From the NCBI RefSeq assembly GCF_002150785.1, contig NZ_MTAZ01000019.1, positions 62,001 to 126,000 of the forward strand: a DNA stretch of 64,000 nt, written 5' to 3'. The stretch's first letter is position 1, and the number at the start of each line of letters is the position of its first letter. Below, in pieces: positions 7,830 through 18,100 of the stretch. The stretch comes from Arenibacter amylolyticus. Its GTDB lineage: Bacteria; Bacteroidota; Bacteroidia; Flavobacteriales; Flavobacteriaceae. The notes under the pieces were generated by a model, which saw only the letters and a program-made list of their open reading frames with translations, did no database searches and was not told where the DNA came from. Position numbers and translations under genes: made by a program.

Positions 7830-9341
7830 ATGAAACACAGGAATATAAGGATGCTAGTAATTGCCACCATTCTAACAATGGTTGTATTTCCCAGCTGCTA
7901 CGCTCAGAAAAAAACAAAGACCTTCCAAGAGAATTTTAATGTAGGAAAGGAAACCGTTTTGGAGATAAATACGAGCTACAGCGATTTGGAGTTTGAAACC
8001 TGGAATAGGAATCAAGTGGCTATTGTGGCCATAGTGGAAATTGAAGGTGCTACCGAGGAAGAGGCAACGACAATTTTTAGTGGCGCTCCCATTAAAATCA
8101 TGGGAAATAGCAAGAAGATAGAAATAAGTACGGGTTCTCAATATCGTTCCCAATTTCCTTTTACTCCAGATGGCTTTAGAGAGATACACGGGGATGTGCT
8201 GAGTGATTTGGAGGGGATGAGGCATGAAATTGAAATGGAGGTCCTGCCTAAGCTTCCCGAAGTACCGGAGCTACCAGAACTTCCGGAGATTATGGAGATT
8301 CCCCCATTACCGCCAATAAATATGCAGCCGTTTGACTACGAGGCATATAAAAAAGATGGTGCGGCCTATATGAAGGAATGGAAAAAGGAGTTTGACAAAA
8401 GTTTTAGCCAGGAGTATCAAGATAGTATGGAGGAGTGGAGCGCGCGCATGGAAATTAGGCGAGAGAAATTAAGGGAAAGACATCGAGAAAGGGCTGAGGA
8501 GCAACGGGAAGCAATGGAGGAGCGTAGGGAAAAAATGGAGGAGGCACGTAAAAATAGAATGGAAGCCATGGAAGCGTCGCGTAAGGAACTTAGGGAAGAA
8601 TTAGCGGTAAGGAGAAATGAATTGAGGGAAAGTGTGCACGGGAGAATTATGGAAATGGAACGGGAATCGCCAAGCCAAAAGCACCGGCACGGGCCTAATG
8701 TTTTTTACTTCTCCGAGAAGGGTAGCCATAGGAATTATAAAATTAAAATATCGATTAAAATCAAGCTGCCCAAAAACATGAAAATTAAAATGAATGTGAG
8801 GCATGGGGAGGTCAAATTGGCTGAGAGCGGAAATAATATAGAAGCTACCTTGTCGTACGCCTCCCTATGGGCCAATGATATAGCTGGAGACCAAACCTCG
8901 ATCAAGGCTTTTTATTCTCCGCTTAGCGTGGAAAGATGGAATGAAGGCAGATTAAGGGCCGATTATTCCGAAAAGGTAACCATAAAAGAAGTTGGTAAGC
9001 TTAGTTTAAGTGCTACCTTTTCGGATATAACGATCGAATCCCTCTTGTCTGAGGCTACTATTAAAAACGATTTTGGTCCTTTGGATATCCAAAGGGTTTC
9101 CAAAGATTTGAAAAGCCTAGACATTAAGCTGCAAAATGCCGAACTGCGTTGTAAATTACCTTCTTCCCCCTATACTATATCGGTTACTGGAACCCACTCT
9201 GAGGTTGTCCTTCCAAAAGGCCTCAGTCTGCAAAAAGTAATAAACGGCCCTAGTACCTCATATACGGGGTATAAGGACAAAAAAGACAGTGGCACCTCCA
9301 TTAGTGTCAATTCACACTTCAGCGAAGTTGCCCTGCACTAA
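7830..9341 (+). CDS. Secreted protein with charged helix and DUF4097-like beta domain
   Basis: 503 residues. A signal peptide spans about 1-25 (…MVVFPSCYAQ; a lipoprotein Cys23 is possible but the preceding residues fit the lipobox poorly). Residues 30-110 look like a small beta domain, 141-166 are a Pro/Glu/Leu repeat (LPEVPELPELPEI), 175-282 are an extremely charged Glu/Arg/Met helix or coiled coil, and 300-503 resemble the repetitive beta-helix seen in DUF4097/putative auto-transporter adhesin-like proteins. It follows the anti-sigma candidate after a 29-bp gap, so the sigma factor may drive its own operon including this envelope protein. Function unknown. The similarity to DUF4097 is judged from pattern (repeated short strands such as ITIESLLSEATIKNDFG) and needs a profile search. 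Confidence 0.75.
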   Translation: MKHRNIRMLVIATILTMVVFPSCYAQKKTKTFQENFNVGKETVLEINTSYSDLEFETWNRNQVAIVAIVEIEGATEEEATTIFSGAPIKIMGNSKKIEISTGSQYRSQFPFTPDGFREIHGDVLSDLEGMRHEIEMEVLPKLPEVPELPELPEIMEIPPLPPINMQPFDYEAYKKDGAAYMKEWKKEFDKSFSQEYQDSMEEWSARMEIRREKLRERHRERAEEQREAMEERREKMEEARKNRMEAMEASRKELREELAVRRNELRESVHGRIMEMERESPSQKHRHGPNVFYFSEKGSHRNYKIKISIKIKLPKNMKIKMNVRHGEVKLAESGNNIEATLSYASLWANDIAGDQTSIKAFYSPLSVERWNEGRLRADYSEKVTIKEVGKLSLSATFSDITIESLLSEATIKNDFGPLDIQRVSKDLKSLDIKLQNAELRCKLPSSPYTISVTGTHSEVVLPKGLSLQKVINGPSTSYTGYKDKKDSGTSISVNSHFSEVALH

Positions 9342-9366
9342 AGGAAATTGGCTGGCCTTAAGTTTA

Positions 9367-10695
9367 TTATAGCTTGGGCTCCCAACCGGGCTCGTACTCC
9401 CTTTTCCAATGGGACATGGCCTCGGGGTCGTTTTTCACCCTTCCCGTTGTTCGATCTATATGAATGGTTCTCCCCATGTCCTGGGCTATATTTCCGAGAT
9501 GACAGGTCATAGTAGATATACTGGCGTCTGTAATAGGAGCGTTTTGAGCCGTATCCTTCCGTATAGCATCAAAGAAGTTTAGAACGTGATTACCGTCCAA
9601 TCCTCCCATTCCCTGGGTATCCGTGGTGGCACTTTTTACCCCTTCTTCCACTCGTTTGATTAAGCTCCCATCCAGATTATATAGTTCATAGCCGTTTCTG
9701 GAAAGGGTAATGGTTCCCTTGCTGCCGTAGATAGTGGCGCCTCTTCCAGGTTGGTCTGGTTTTATAAGCCCACGACTATGACCAGTCCAAGTGATAAATT
9801 TATTAGCGCCATAGGTGAAAGTCACCTGTTGGTTGTCCACAAATTCCCAGTCGTCCTGATACGTAAATTTTCCGCCAAAGGAAGTTACGCTATCAGGGAG
9901 GTCTACCCCAAGTGCCCATCGACACACGTCTATCTCATGGGTTCCATTGTTGTGCACTTCTCCAGTGCCCCATGCCCTAAACCAATGCCAATTATAAGGA
10001 TGTATATTGTCCCGGAAATTTTCCCTTGGCGCCGGACCCTGCCATAGATCCCAGTCTAGGCTGCTGGGAACGTCTACCTTATTTCCAGTACCTATAGATC
10101 CTCTATTATTGGAATAGTAGGCCTCCCCTTTATAGACGTCACCTATAATTCCTTCTCTAATCTCCTTTACGGCCAAAATAGAACTCTGGGCAGACCGTTG
10201 TTGGTTGCCCATTTGTACCTTTTTACCATATCGTTTTTGCGCGGCAACCAATAATTCATTTTCATGTGGATTATGGCTACAAGGTTTTTCTACATACACG
10301 TGTTTTCCGGCCTGTAGGGCCATAATAGCCATGGGGGCATGCCAATGTTCTGGGGTGGCAATAAAAACCGCATCCACCTTTTTATCCTCTAGAATTTTTC
10401 TAAAATCTTTTTCCACCTTCGGGATATACCCAATATTGGTCTCGCACCAAGCATTGTGTTCGGTTAGGATGGTTTCGTCTACATCACAGTTGTATAATAC
10501 TTTTGCATTGGCATCTTGGTGTACGGCCTTAATAAGTGCCTTAGCCCTGCTTCTAACGCCAAAGACGGCTACATTGATGCGGTCGTTTGCTCCTAATATG
10601 TTCCCGTATCCCATTTGAGGCAGCACCAAGCCGCCCAAGGTAAGTGCTGCACTTCCTGCTGCAGTCTTTTTAATAAAGTGTCTCCTGCTGCTCAT
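9367..10695 (-). CDS. Gfo/Idh/MocA family oxidoreductase, Tat-exported
   Basis: 442 residues. The N-terminus SSRRHFIKKTAAGSAALTLG is a twin-arginine signal (RR at 4-5), so the folded, cofactor-loaded enzyme is likely exported by Tat; tatC is in this window. A Rossmann domain follows (INVAVFGVRSRA near 41-52), then the EKP motif with its catalytic Lys (VYVEKPCSHNPHEN) and a C-terminal Gfo/Idh/MocA beta-sheet domain. Such enzymes use NAD(P) to oxidise or reduce sugar hydroxyls. Its start codon directly follows the stop of the DUF1080 gene, so both come from one transcript. DUF1080 proteins act on 3-keto-glycosides, so a matching 3-dehydrogenase or reductase role is a reasonable inference. Confidence 0.88.
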   Translation of the reverse strand: MSSRRHFIKKTAAGSAALTLGGLVLPQMGYGNILGANDRINVAVFGVRSRAKALIKAVHQDANAKVLYNCDVDETILTEHNAWCETNIGYIPKVEKDFRKILEDKKVDAVFIATPEHWHAPMAIMALQAGKHVYVEKPCSHNPHENELLVAAQKRYGKKVQMGNQQRSAQSSILAVKEIREGIIGDVYKGEAYYSNNRGSIGTGNKVDVPSSLDWDLWQGPAPRENFRDNIHPYNWHWFRAWGTGEVHNNGTHEIDVCRWALGVDLPDSVTSFGGKFTYQDDWEFVDNQQVTFTYGANKFITWTGHSRGLIKPDQPGRGATIYGSKGTITLSRNGYELYNLDGSLIKRVEEGVKSATTDTQGMGGLDGNHVLNFFDAIRKDTAQNAPITDASISTMTCHLGNIAQDMGRTIHIDRTTGRVKNDPEAMSHWKREYEPGWEPKL

Positions 10696-12087
10696 TTACT
10701 CTTTATTTTTTATTTGTTTAATTTTTATGTTTTTAAAGGATACGCGATCCCCATGGTCTTGAAGAAGGATATGTCCTTGGTCGCTTTCCCCAAAATTGGG
10801 CCATTTAACATATTTACTATTAGCCACTAATTTGCGGAAGGCCGGACTTTTTCGTTCGTACGCTAATACTTTGGTGCCATTTAACCAATGCTCTACATGG
10901 TTGTTTATGGATTTTATGTGGGCAGTGTTCCATTCTCCTATGGGACGTATCGGTTTGTTGGGGTCTGCTTGGATAAGATCGTACAAAGAAGCAACCGTTC
11001 TGCTGCCTGGATGATTGCCCTTGTTGGCATCGGGATGGCGATCGTCATCTAAAATTTGATATTCCAACCCTATGGAAGATCCAGGTCCCTTATTAATATC
11101 CGTATCTACATAGTATTTTATGCCGCTATTGGCTCCTTCGGTAAGTTTAAAATCTACCTTCAGCTCAAAATCCCCATAAAGGGAAGTAGTAACAATATCC
11201 CCACCTGCGGCAGACTCTTCCCCTCCCGAGGAAAGTACGGTCAGTATTCCGTCTTTAATTTCCCAGCCGCTTTCTGGAAAAGCATCCAAACGCGCTCCCC
11301 GCCAGCCTTTGGTGGTTTTCCCGTCCCATAGCAATTCCCAATTGTCTTTTGCTTCAGATACGGTAAGTTGATTTTTAGTGACGATGGGCTCTAAAGGGGA
11401 TTTTCGGGAATAGGTTCCCAGATCTTCCGTAAGTATGTTAATGTTTCGCCATGCGATGGTAGTTCCTTCTTGTTTGTCTTTTCCAATACTATGGACCTGT
11501 AGCGCTATAAAACCACTTGCAGTTTTGTCGTCAATTAAGTAAGCAGCAGGTGTGCCATTTATCCACGTCTTAATGGTATCTCCAATGGCCTCCACACGAT
11601 AATGGTTCCACTGGTTCTGTTTAAAGGCGCTTTGTGCGGCGGGGTTATTTTCCAAGGTGTTTAGCCAGCCGCGTCTAGACTCGTCATAAATGCCTGCGCT
11701 CCATGCCCTCTTGGAGGGATCTATCTCTACTTGGTATCCGTGTACCCTACCATTTCGGTAGCTAGGTATACTATTGCTACGGATCTGAATGCCAGAATTC
11801 ATGGTAGAATCGACCTTAAATTCTAATTCCAGAATAAAATCGCTATACAGCGTATCCGTTGCTAAAAAGGAATTGGGGGTGTCATGGACCGTAGTTCCAA
11901 TAATGGCCCCATCTTTAATACTATAATCGGCAATGCCTCCCTTTTGGTTCCAGCCATTTAAAGAAGTCCCATCAAAAAGAGGCACCCAAGGGGTTTGGTC
12001 CTTTTTCGTATTCGAACAGGAGGTAAATAGCACGAAAGATAAAACAAGGGTAGAAAGGGAGAAGGGGTACTTAAATTTTAATCGCAT
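10696..12087 (-). CDS. Double DUF1080 (3-keto-disaccharide hydrolase-type) lipoprotein
   Basis: 463 residues. A lipoprotein signal ends at Cys24 (FVLFTSC). Two concanavalin-like DUF1080 domains follow, at about 32-215 ([18 protein letters not shown] … [21 protein letters not shown]) and 246-460 ([15 protein letters not shown] … [21 protein letters not shown]). Members of this family have been shown to cleave 3-keto-glucosides or 3-keto-disaccharides by elimination/hydrolysis. Most are single-domain; here two diverged copies are fused. The adjoining Tat-exported oxidoreductase would be the partner enzyme. Regulation: no TAnnTTTG match upstream; a near match (minus TATCTTTC) lies in the leader. 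Confidence 0.88.
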   Translation of the reverse strand: MRLKFKYPFSLSTLVLSFVLFTSCSNTKKDQTPWVPLFDGTSLNGWNQKGGIADYSIKDGAIIGTTVHDTPNSFLATDTLYSDFILELEFKVDSTMNSGIQIRSNSIPSYRNGRVHGYQVEIDPSKRAWSAGIYDESRRGWLNTLENNPAAQSAFKQNQWNHYRVEAIGDTIKTWINGTPAAYLIDDKTASGFIALQVHSIGKDKQEGTTIAWRNINILTEDLGTYSRKSPLEPIVTKNQLTVSEAKDNWELLWDGKTTKGWRGARLDAFPESGWEIKDGILTVLSSGGEESAAGGDIVTTSLYGDFELKVDFKLTEGANSGIKYYVDTDINKGPGSSIGLEYQILDDDRHPDANKGNHPGSRTVASLYDLIQADPNKPIRPIGEWNTAHIKSINNHVEHWLNGTKVLAYERKSPAFRKLVANSKYVKWPNFGESDQGHILLQDHGDRVSFKNIKIKQIKNKE

Positions 12088-12221
12088 GATGGTGGTTTAA
12101 TAGGTGGTTATTTAGTAATGGTTTCTTAAACTCTGAAAGATATGAAAAAGGAATTAATTAAGTGAAGCTGTTTAGTGCGAAAGAGGGATTATTGCTTTAG
12201 TTTTCTATAGGCTTTTACCCA

Positions 12222-12923
12222 TCAATGCTCCCGTGTTTTCAATAGATGGGGAAATTTCTTTTGAAACTTTCTTAAACGAGGGATGGAAACATTTTGAATA
12301 TACGGGTTGTTGGGATGTTTTTTCTCATAATCTTGATGGTACTCTTCTGCCTGGTAAAATATGGTAAAGGGACTTACTTCCGTAACAATAGGGGAACGGT
12401 AGACTTTCTGTTCTGTTAGGGTGGCTATATGGTCTGTGATGATCTTTTTCTCCTTCTCCGTTTTGTAAAAGGCAATAGAACGGTATTGGGGACCGTGGTC
12501 CGGACCCTGTCTATTGAGGGTGGTGGGGTCATGGGAACCAAAAAATACCGTCACTAGCGTTTGGAAAGAAATACGTTTAGGGTCGTAATATACCGCCACA
12601 GTTTCTGCATGGGAGGTAAGGCCATTGGCCACCGCTTTGTAACTGGGGTCGACCTCCTTGCCGCCTGCATAGCCAGAAACTGCTTCTTTAACCCCTGATA
12701 GCTCTTCAAAAATAGCTTCTACACACCAAAAGCAACCACTCGCAAAATAGGCAGTATCCAGTTCCTGTAGGTTTTGGGGCGTGGTAACAGCTATCTTCTT
12801 GGTCTTGGTTTCAGATTTTTCAACGGACAAACAGTTTAGTGAAATAAGCCCTAGTAGGAAGAGCAGCGTTAATTGTACCTTTTTCCTGTATATTCTATTT
12901 TTTCTCATGATTTTCTTTATCAA
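12222..12923 (-). CDS. msrA: Peptide-methionine (S)-S-oxide reductase MsrA, exported
   Basis: 233 residues, longer than cytoplasmic MsrA because of an N-terminal hydrophobic signal (about 16-30) that ends in LISLNC31, possibly a lipoprotein site. The catalytic motif is SGCFWCVEAIFEEL with active-site Cys64; GYAGG, the substrate-binding DPTTLNRQGPDHGPQYRS and YHQDY complete the family signature. It repairs oxidised methionine in envelope proteins. A second in-frame ATG at residue 6 could be the start. It is divergent from the small secreted protein across 385 bp and lies downstream of no obvious partner (no msrB in view). Confidence 0.92.
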   Translation of the reverse strand: MIKKIMRKNRIYRKKVQLTLLFLLGLISLNCLSVEKSETKTKKIAVTTPQNLQELDTAYFASGCFWCVEAIFEELSGVKEAVSGYAGGKEVDPSYKAVANGLTSHAETVAVYYDPKRISFQTLVTVFFGSHDPTTLNRQGPDHGPQYRSIAFYKTEKEKKIITDHIATLTEQKVYRSPIVTEVSPFTIFYQAEEYHQDYEKKHPNNPYIQNVSIPRLRKFQKKFPHLLKTREH

Positions 12924-13308
12924 CTAATTGGATGAATTACTGCTTCCATCTTAGGGATTTCCCCATAAAGCTGAGAGCCCCTATAAATTTACAAAAGAAT
13001 TCGTGGAACCTTTAAGGATTGGAGATTGGTTTTCCTAGGCTTAATGTTTGGTAGGGGAAGGGATATAATTTTCCGTTGATGAGAGCATAGGTGAGCAAGC
13101 AATTCCCTTAATAAAGGCTGCTCTGTTATAAGGTCGACCAAATACCAATATACTGGGTAAGTGAACCAGTGTATTCTTTTCGTTTATCGACAATAATAGA
13201 CGCTTTATCTATGATTTTGTCGGACACCGAAAATTTGGGAGCTTCAACCTATTGTATTGTGTCAAAGGACTTATTAGACGTTAGTTTGTTGAATAAATTC
13301 CCCGTAGT
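12924..13308. other. 385-bp divergent intergenic region
   Basis: Lies between msrA (minus) and the small secreted protein (plus), so it must hold promoters for both, but I find no exact TAnnTTTG box on either strand; the nearest is TAGTTTG about 13,281-13,287, one base short. No tRNA, hairpin with a T tail, or credible small reading frame was seen. Confidence 0.4.
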
Positions 13309-13545
13309 ATGAAAGTAATTGTTAGCTTTTTATTTGTTCTTTTTATAGGTGGTTCGGCCCATGCCCAGCAGGGAAATAAGTCGGTAGCGTTGGAAACAGC
13401 ATCCGTGGAAATGCAAATTACTAATGGGCAGAAGACTTCCAAGGAGGCTAATAAGGAGGTAGCACGCGTATATAAATTTAAGAATTCCAGGATAAAAAAG
13501 GAATTGTCTTTCACTACAAAACGGAACAGAGCCAAGTTGGCCTAG
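13309..13545 (+). CDS. Small secreted protein, 78 residues, unknown function
   Basis: A clean signal peptide (MKVIVSFLFVLFIGGSAHAQ, cleavage after residue 19 or 20) precedes a 58-residue mature chain that is polar and basic, with KTSKEANKEVARVYKFKN and a C-terminal run of Lys/Arg (KELSFTTKRNRAKLA). No domain is recognised. It looks real because of the signal peptide and coding-like composition. It stands alone: the histidine kinase gene lies head-on downstream. Confidence 0.65.
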   Translation: MKVIVSFLFVLFIGGSAHAQQGNKSVALETASVEMQITNGQKTSKEANKEVARVYKFKNSRIKKELSFTTKRNRAKLA

Positions 13546-13645
13546 GTTTCATTTCATTGCTTTTATTCAATTAAAAACCTCCAGATCCAATTCAAGAATT
13601 AATGAGATTTTGTCGCCGCTACAGTGGCTATTCCGTCATGTTCTT

Positions 13646-14866
13646 TTAGGAGCTTGCAACGGGATTGAACTGGTGATTTACCTCCGAAAATGCTATGATG
13701 TAATTGGCCCCTTTTTTGGAGTTGTCCCTTACAATAGTCCCTCTAAGTTGTCTTACCAAATTATGAATAAGCTTTAGTCCTAAGGTTTGAGAGTTCGCGA
13801 AGGAAGTGTTTTCCGGGAATCCTACTCCATCATCCCCAATGAATAGTTGATAGTCTTTAGCGTTTAGCTTTTTAATTTCAATATAGATCTCGCCATATTC
13901 TTCATTTTTGATCCCGTATTTTAGAGCATTGGTGATTACTTCGTTAATCAAGAGACCGAGAGGGATGGCGGTATCTATTCCCAACTTAATATTTGGGATT
14001 TGAATATTCAGTGTGATATTGTTTTCCTTGCCTTTAAAAGAACGGACCAAATATTCTCCCAACTCTCGCACATAGGATTTGTATTCTATTCTGGAGATGT
14101 CTTTGCGATTGTACAGCATCTCATGTACCATGGCCATGGAAATGACGCGATTTTGACTGCTTTTAATGATTTGGCTGATCTTTTTGTCCCCGCTAGTTCT
14201 GGATTGCAGGCTTAAAAGACTGGATACCGTTTGTAAATTGTTCTTTACTCTATGGTGAATCTCCTTAAGCAGGTTGTCTTTTTCCTTGATACTTATTTCA
14301 TTCTCTTTTCTTATTTTTAAAAGTTCCTGATGCGCTTTTACAAGATTTTTCCCCAAAACACTCCCCAGTAGGTAAACGGAGAAGAGAATACTAAGGAGGC
14401 TAAACAGGTTTCTGCTTTCCAGGGGAACCACATTCTCCGTAAAATTAAATTGTGCCACACTTTGAGAATAGATGAGCACAATAATAAGTAGGTTGAGGTT
14501 TAAATAGATCCTGCCATAGGTCTGGGTGCTAATATAGCCTGTAAAAACTATCAGTGCCAAAACAAAAATAAATGGACTATTGATGCCGCCACTATATAAG
14601 GTGACAATTATAGCAGTCGCAAGTGCCATGATGGAGCTTATGTTGTAGGTGAGCGAAAGCGATTTATGTTTGCTATAAAGAACAGTATTGATCAGGTTTA
14701 AGATTCCAAAAAATATAAAAACATAGGGGATAATCTGGCTAATTTTAAGGATCGTAAAACAAAGAACACCAAAAATAATGGTAAGGAAGGATGCAATGTA
14801 ATTTACCCTTAACGTGAAATGGACCTTGTTAGTGAAATGGGGTATGTTTTTAATGGGTATACGCAT
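13646..14866 (-). CDS. Membrane sensor histidine kinase (HisKA_2 type), orphan
   Basis: 406 residues. The first 175 contain about six transmembrane helices with no large periplasmic loop, suggesting sensing within the membrane. A short coiled linker (KAHQELLKIRKENEISIKEK) leads to the HisKA_2 dimerisation helix with the phospho-accepting His in EIHHRVKNNLQTVSSLLSLQ (His204). The ATPase domain has the N box NEVITNALKYG at 308-318, G1 box DDGVGF at 345-350 and G2 TLGLKLI at 361-367. HisKA_2 kinases often pair with separate response regulators; none is adjacent here, so it is an orphan in this window. Confidence 0.9.
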   Translation of the reverse strand: MRIPIKNIPHFTNKVHFTLRVNYIASFLTIIFGVLCFTILKISQIIPYVFIFFGILNLINTVLYSKHKSLSLTYNISSIMALATAIIVTLYSGGINSPFIFVLALIVFTGYISTQTYGRIYLNLNLLIIVLIYSQSVAQFNFTENVVPLESRNLFSLLSILFSVYLLGSVLGKNLVKAHQELLKIRKENEISIKEKDNLLKEIHHRVKNNLQTVSSLLSLQSRTSGDKKISQIIKSSQNRVISMAMVHEMLYNRKDISRIEYKSYVRELGEYLVRSFKGKENNITLNIQIPNIKLGIDTAIPLGLLINEVITNALKYGIKNEEYGEIYIEIKKLNAKDYQLFIGDDGVGFPENTSFANSQTLGLKLIHNLVRQLRGTIVRDNSKKGANYIIAFSEVNHQFNPVASS

Positions 14867-15182
14867 TAATGTAAATGATTAATGGTGAGTAATCTGACTA
14901 TGATAACCTAATTGGATTATGGTACTACGTACTTTAATTCAATTAATAAAGTAGGTTACATCAAATTATTTGGGGGAAGTGAATTTGATGGAAAAAAAGG
15001 TCGACTTTTCTTTCTGTACTCAATATAATAAGTTTTTTTTAATGTAAGGTCTAAATAGCGAAAAAGTAAATTTAATCTTTGATTTACCTAAGAATATTCT
15101 TAGAAGGAAGGATGTTAAAAAAAAGCGCGACAAATAGGGATTCGTCGCGCTGATACTAGGTTTACAGTAGGTCTCTTTTGGA
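14867..15182. other. 316-bp intergenic region between histidine kinase and secA
   Basis: Contains the upstream region of the histidine kinase and, at its left-to-right end near 15,117-15,151, the terminator of secA. The rest is AT-rich with no reading frame or RNA gene that I can support. Confidence 0.4.
15117..15151 (-). terminator. Rho-independent terminator of secA
   Basis: Arms AGCGCGAC (15124-15131) and GTCGCGCT (15144-15151), extendable to 11 bp with one mismatch, followed on the minus strand by eight T residues (15117-15124 read in reverse). It lies about 30 bases after the secA stop. Confidence 0.8.
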
Positions 15183-18100
15183 TTATTCCTCAATCAATAC
15201 CCATTCTCCCTTATCAATGAGGGGTTCTGCTTGCTTGTATTTTAAGGTTTTGCTCTCTCCGGACATTACATTTTTAATAGTAACCCGTTCATTTCTTCCA
15301 ATTTTGGCCTTTTCCCGGACGATGGTCTCGGTAACCTGGGGTCTACCAGACTGATTTTGACCAACAGCCCTGCTTCGTGCTGCCATTTCATCACTATTCG
15401 GAATCTCTTCCTTGGAAGTTTTAAGATTTTCCTTAGGTCTGCTAACGTTCCTAGCCTCTTGAATCTCGTTGCTTTGGTTGGGCAATTCTCCCTTGAACAA
15501 AAAGGATACTATTTCTTTATTCACCTTCTCTATCATTGCTTTAAAGAGCTCAAACGCTTCAAACTTATAGATAAGTAAAGGATCTTTTTGTTCGTGCACC
15601 GCCAATTGAACGGACTGTTTTAATTCGTCCATTTTTCTCAGATGGGTTTTCCAAGAGTCATCAATGATAGCCAGGGAGATGTTCTTCTCAAAATCGGTTA
15701 TCAATTGCTTTCCGTTAGACTCATAAGCCTCCTGAAGATTGGTTACCACATTCAAGGATTTTATGCCGTCTGTAAATGGAACTACAATTCTTTCAAATTT
15801 ATTGGCATTGTCTTCATAGACGTTTTTAATAACGGGAAAGGCAATGGCGGCATTCCGCTCCATTTTGTTTTGGTAATGTTCATAAGTGGCCTTATAAATT
15901 TGATTGGCCATCTCCTGAACTCCCAATTTGGCAAAGTCCTCCTCGCTTATTGGGGAGGTAATGGAGAAATATTTTATCAGTTCAAACTCAAAGTTTTTGT
16001 AGTCGTTGGCAGCCTTGTTGGTATCTACGATTATCTCACAGGTGTCATAGATCATATTGGCAATATCCAATTTTAATCGCTCGCCCTGTAAAGCATGCCT
16101 TCTTCTCTTGTAAATAACCTCCCTTTGCGCATTCATAACATCGTCGTACTCCAACAATCGCTTACGAATCCCAAAGTTGTTTTCCTCTACTTTTTTCTGT
16201 GCGCGCTCAATGGATTTGGTCATCATGGAATGTTGAATAACCTCTCCTTCTTCCAAGCCCATTTTGTCCATCATTTTGGCCACTCTGTCCGAACCAAATA
16301 GACGCATTAGGTTATCTTCCAAGGATACATAGAATTGTGAGCTTCCCGGATCTCCTTGTCGTCCAGATCTACCTCTTAACTGCCTATCTACCCGTCTAGA
16401 GTCATGGCGTTCCGTACCAATAATGGCCAAACCACCTGCTTCCTTAACTTCCTTACTTAATTTAATATCGGTACCACGACCGGCCATGTTGGTAGCAATG
16501 GTTACAATACCCGCTTTTCCTGCTTCGGCCACAATTTCTGCTTCTTTCTTGTGCAGTTTGGCGTTAAGGACATTATGGGGAACCTTTCTAATGTGGAGCA
16601 TTCTAGATAGTAATTCCGAAACTTCTACAGAAGTGGTTCCAATCAATACGGGTCTTCCAGCTTTGGAGATTTTGGTCACCTCTTCAATGATACCATTGTA
16701 TTTTTCGCGTTTGGTCTTATAGATCAAATCTTGCTTATCCTCACGAGCTATGGGTCTGTTGGTTGGAATCTCCATAACATCCAACTTGTAGATTTCCCAG
16801 AATTCACCGGCTTCGGTGATAGCGGTTCCTGTCATCCCCGCCAGCTTGCTGTACATCCTAAAATAATTCTGCAAGGTTATCGTGGCAAAGGTCTGGGTCA
16901 TAGCCTCTATCTTAACGTTCTCCTTGGCCTCTATAGCCTGGTGAAGTCCATCGGAATACCTACGCCCGTCCATAATACGTCCGGTCTGCTCGTCCACAAT
17001 CATTACTTTATTGTCCATCACCACATACTCCACATCTTTTTCAAAGAGGGTATAGGCTTTTAGCAATTGGTTCATGGTATGGATTCTTTCGCTTTTAATG
17101 GCGAAATCCTTGAATAACTCTTCCTTTAATTCTGCCTCTTCATTGATCTCCAAGTCCTGACTTTCAATTTTGGCAATTTCATTACCAATATCGGGCATCA
17201 CAAAGAAATCCTTATCCCCATCTCCGGAAAGGTATTCTACCCCTTTATCCGTAAGTTCTATTTGATTGTTCTTTTCATCGATAACAAACCAGAGCTCTTC
17301 ATCTATTTGATGCATTTCCCGGTTGTTGTCTTGCATATAGAAGTTTTCGGTCTTTTGCAGTAACTGTTTAACCCCTTCTTCACTCAAGAATTTAATTAGG
17401 GCCTTGGTTTTGGGTAATCCCCTGTAGACACGTAATAATAGAAAGCCTCCTTCTTTGGTATTTCCTTCTTGAATTAATTTTTTTGCTTCCGCCAATACCC
17501 CGGTCAAATAAGCTCTTTGTTTGCTAACAATGTCACTTACTTTTGGTTTTAATTCGTTAAACTCATGACGATCCCCTTCTGGTACAGGTCCAGAAATAAT
17601 CAAAGGAGTACGGGCATCATCCACAAGAACGGAATCCACCTCATCCACAATGGCAAAGTTATGTGGTCTTTGTACGAGGTCCGAAGGGGTGTGGGCCATA
17701 TTGTCCCTTAGGTAATCAAATCCAAATTCGTTGTTGGTACCATAGGTGATATCAGCATTGTAGGCAGCTCTTCTGCCATCTGAGTTTGGCTGGTGTTGAT
17801 CTATACAATCTACCGAAAGTCCGTGGAATTCAAAGATAGGGGCCATCCATGCACTATCCCTTTTAGCCAAATAATCGTTTACCGTAACCAAGTGTGCTCC
17901 GTTCCCGGTAAGGGCGTTGAGATATAGGGGTAGGGTAGCTACCAAGGTTTTACCTTCCCCGGTCTGCATCTCTGCAATTTTACCCTGATGTAATGCGATA
18001 CCTCCAATTAACTGAACATCATAGTGTACCATGTCCCACGTGACCTTGGTTCCGGCTGCATCCCAAGAGTTACTCCAATTGGCCTGCTCCCCACTTAAGG

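Noticed and set aside
8400-8680. Repeated-looking Glu/Arg codons suggesting a DNA repeat
   Set aside because: The low complexity is in the protein (charged helix); the DNA is not an exact tandem repeat.
10205-10618. A 137-codon plus-strand open frame
   Set aside because: It is antisense to the Gfo/Idh/MocA gene, has Cys-rich random composition and no start signal.
12950-13040. TPP-riboswitch-like strings CTGAGAGCCCC and GAACCTT
   Set aside because: The conserved GGGGxGCC start and the closing helix are missing, and no thiamine gene follows on the plus strand.
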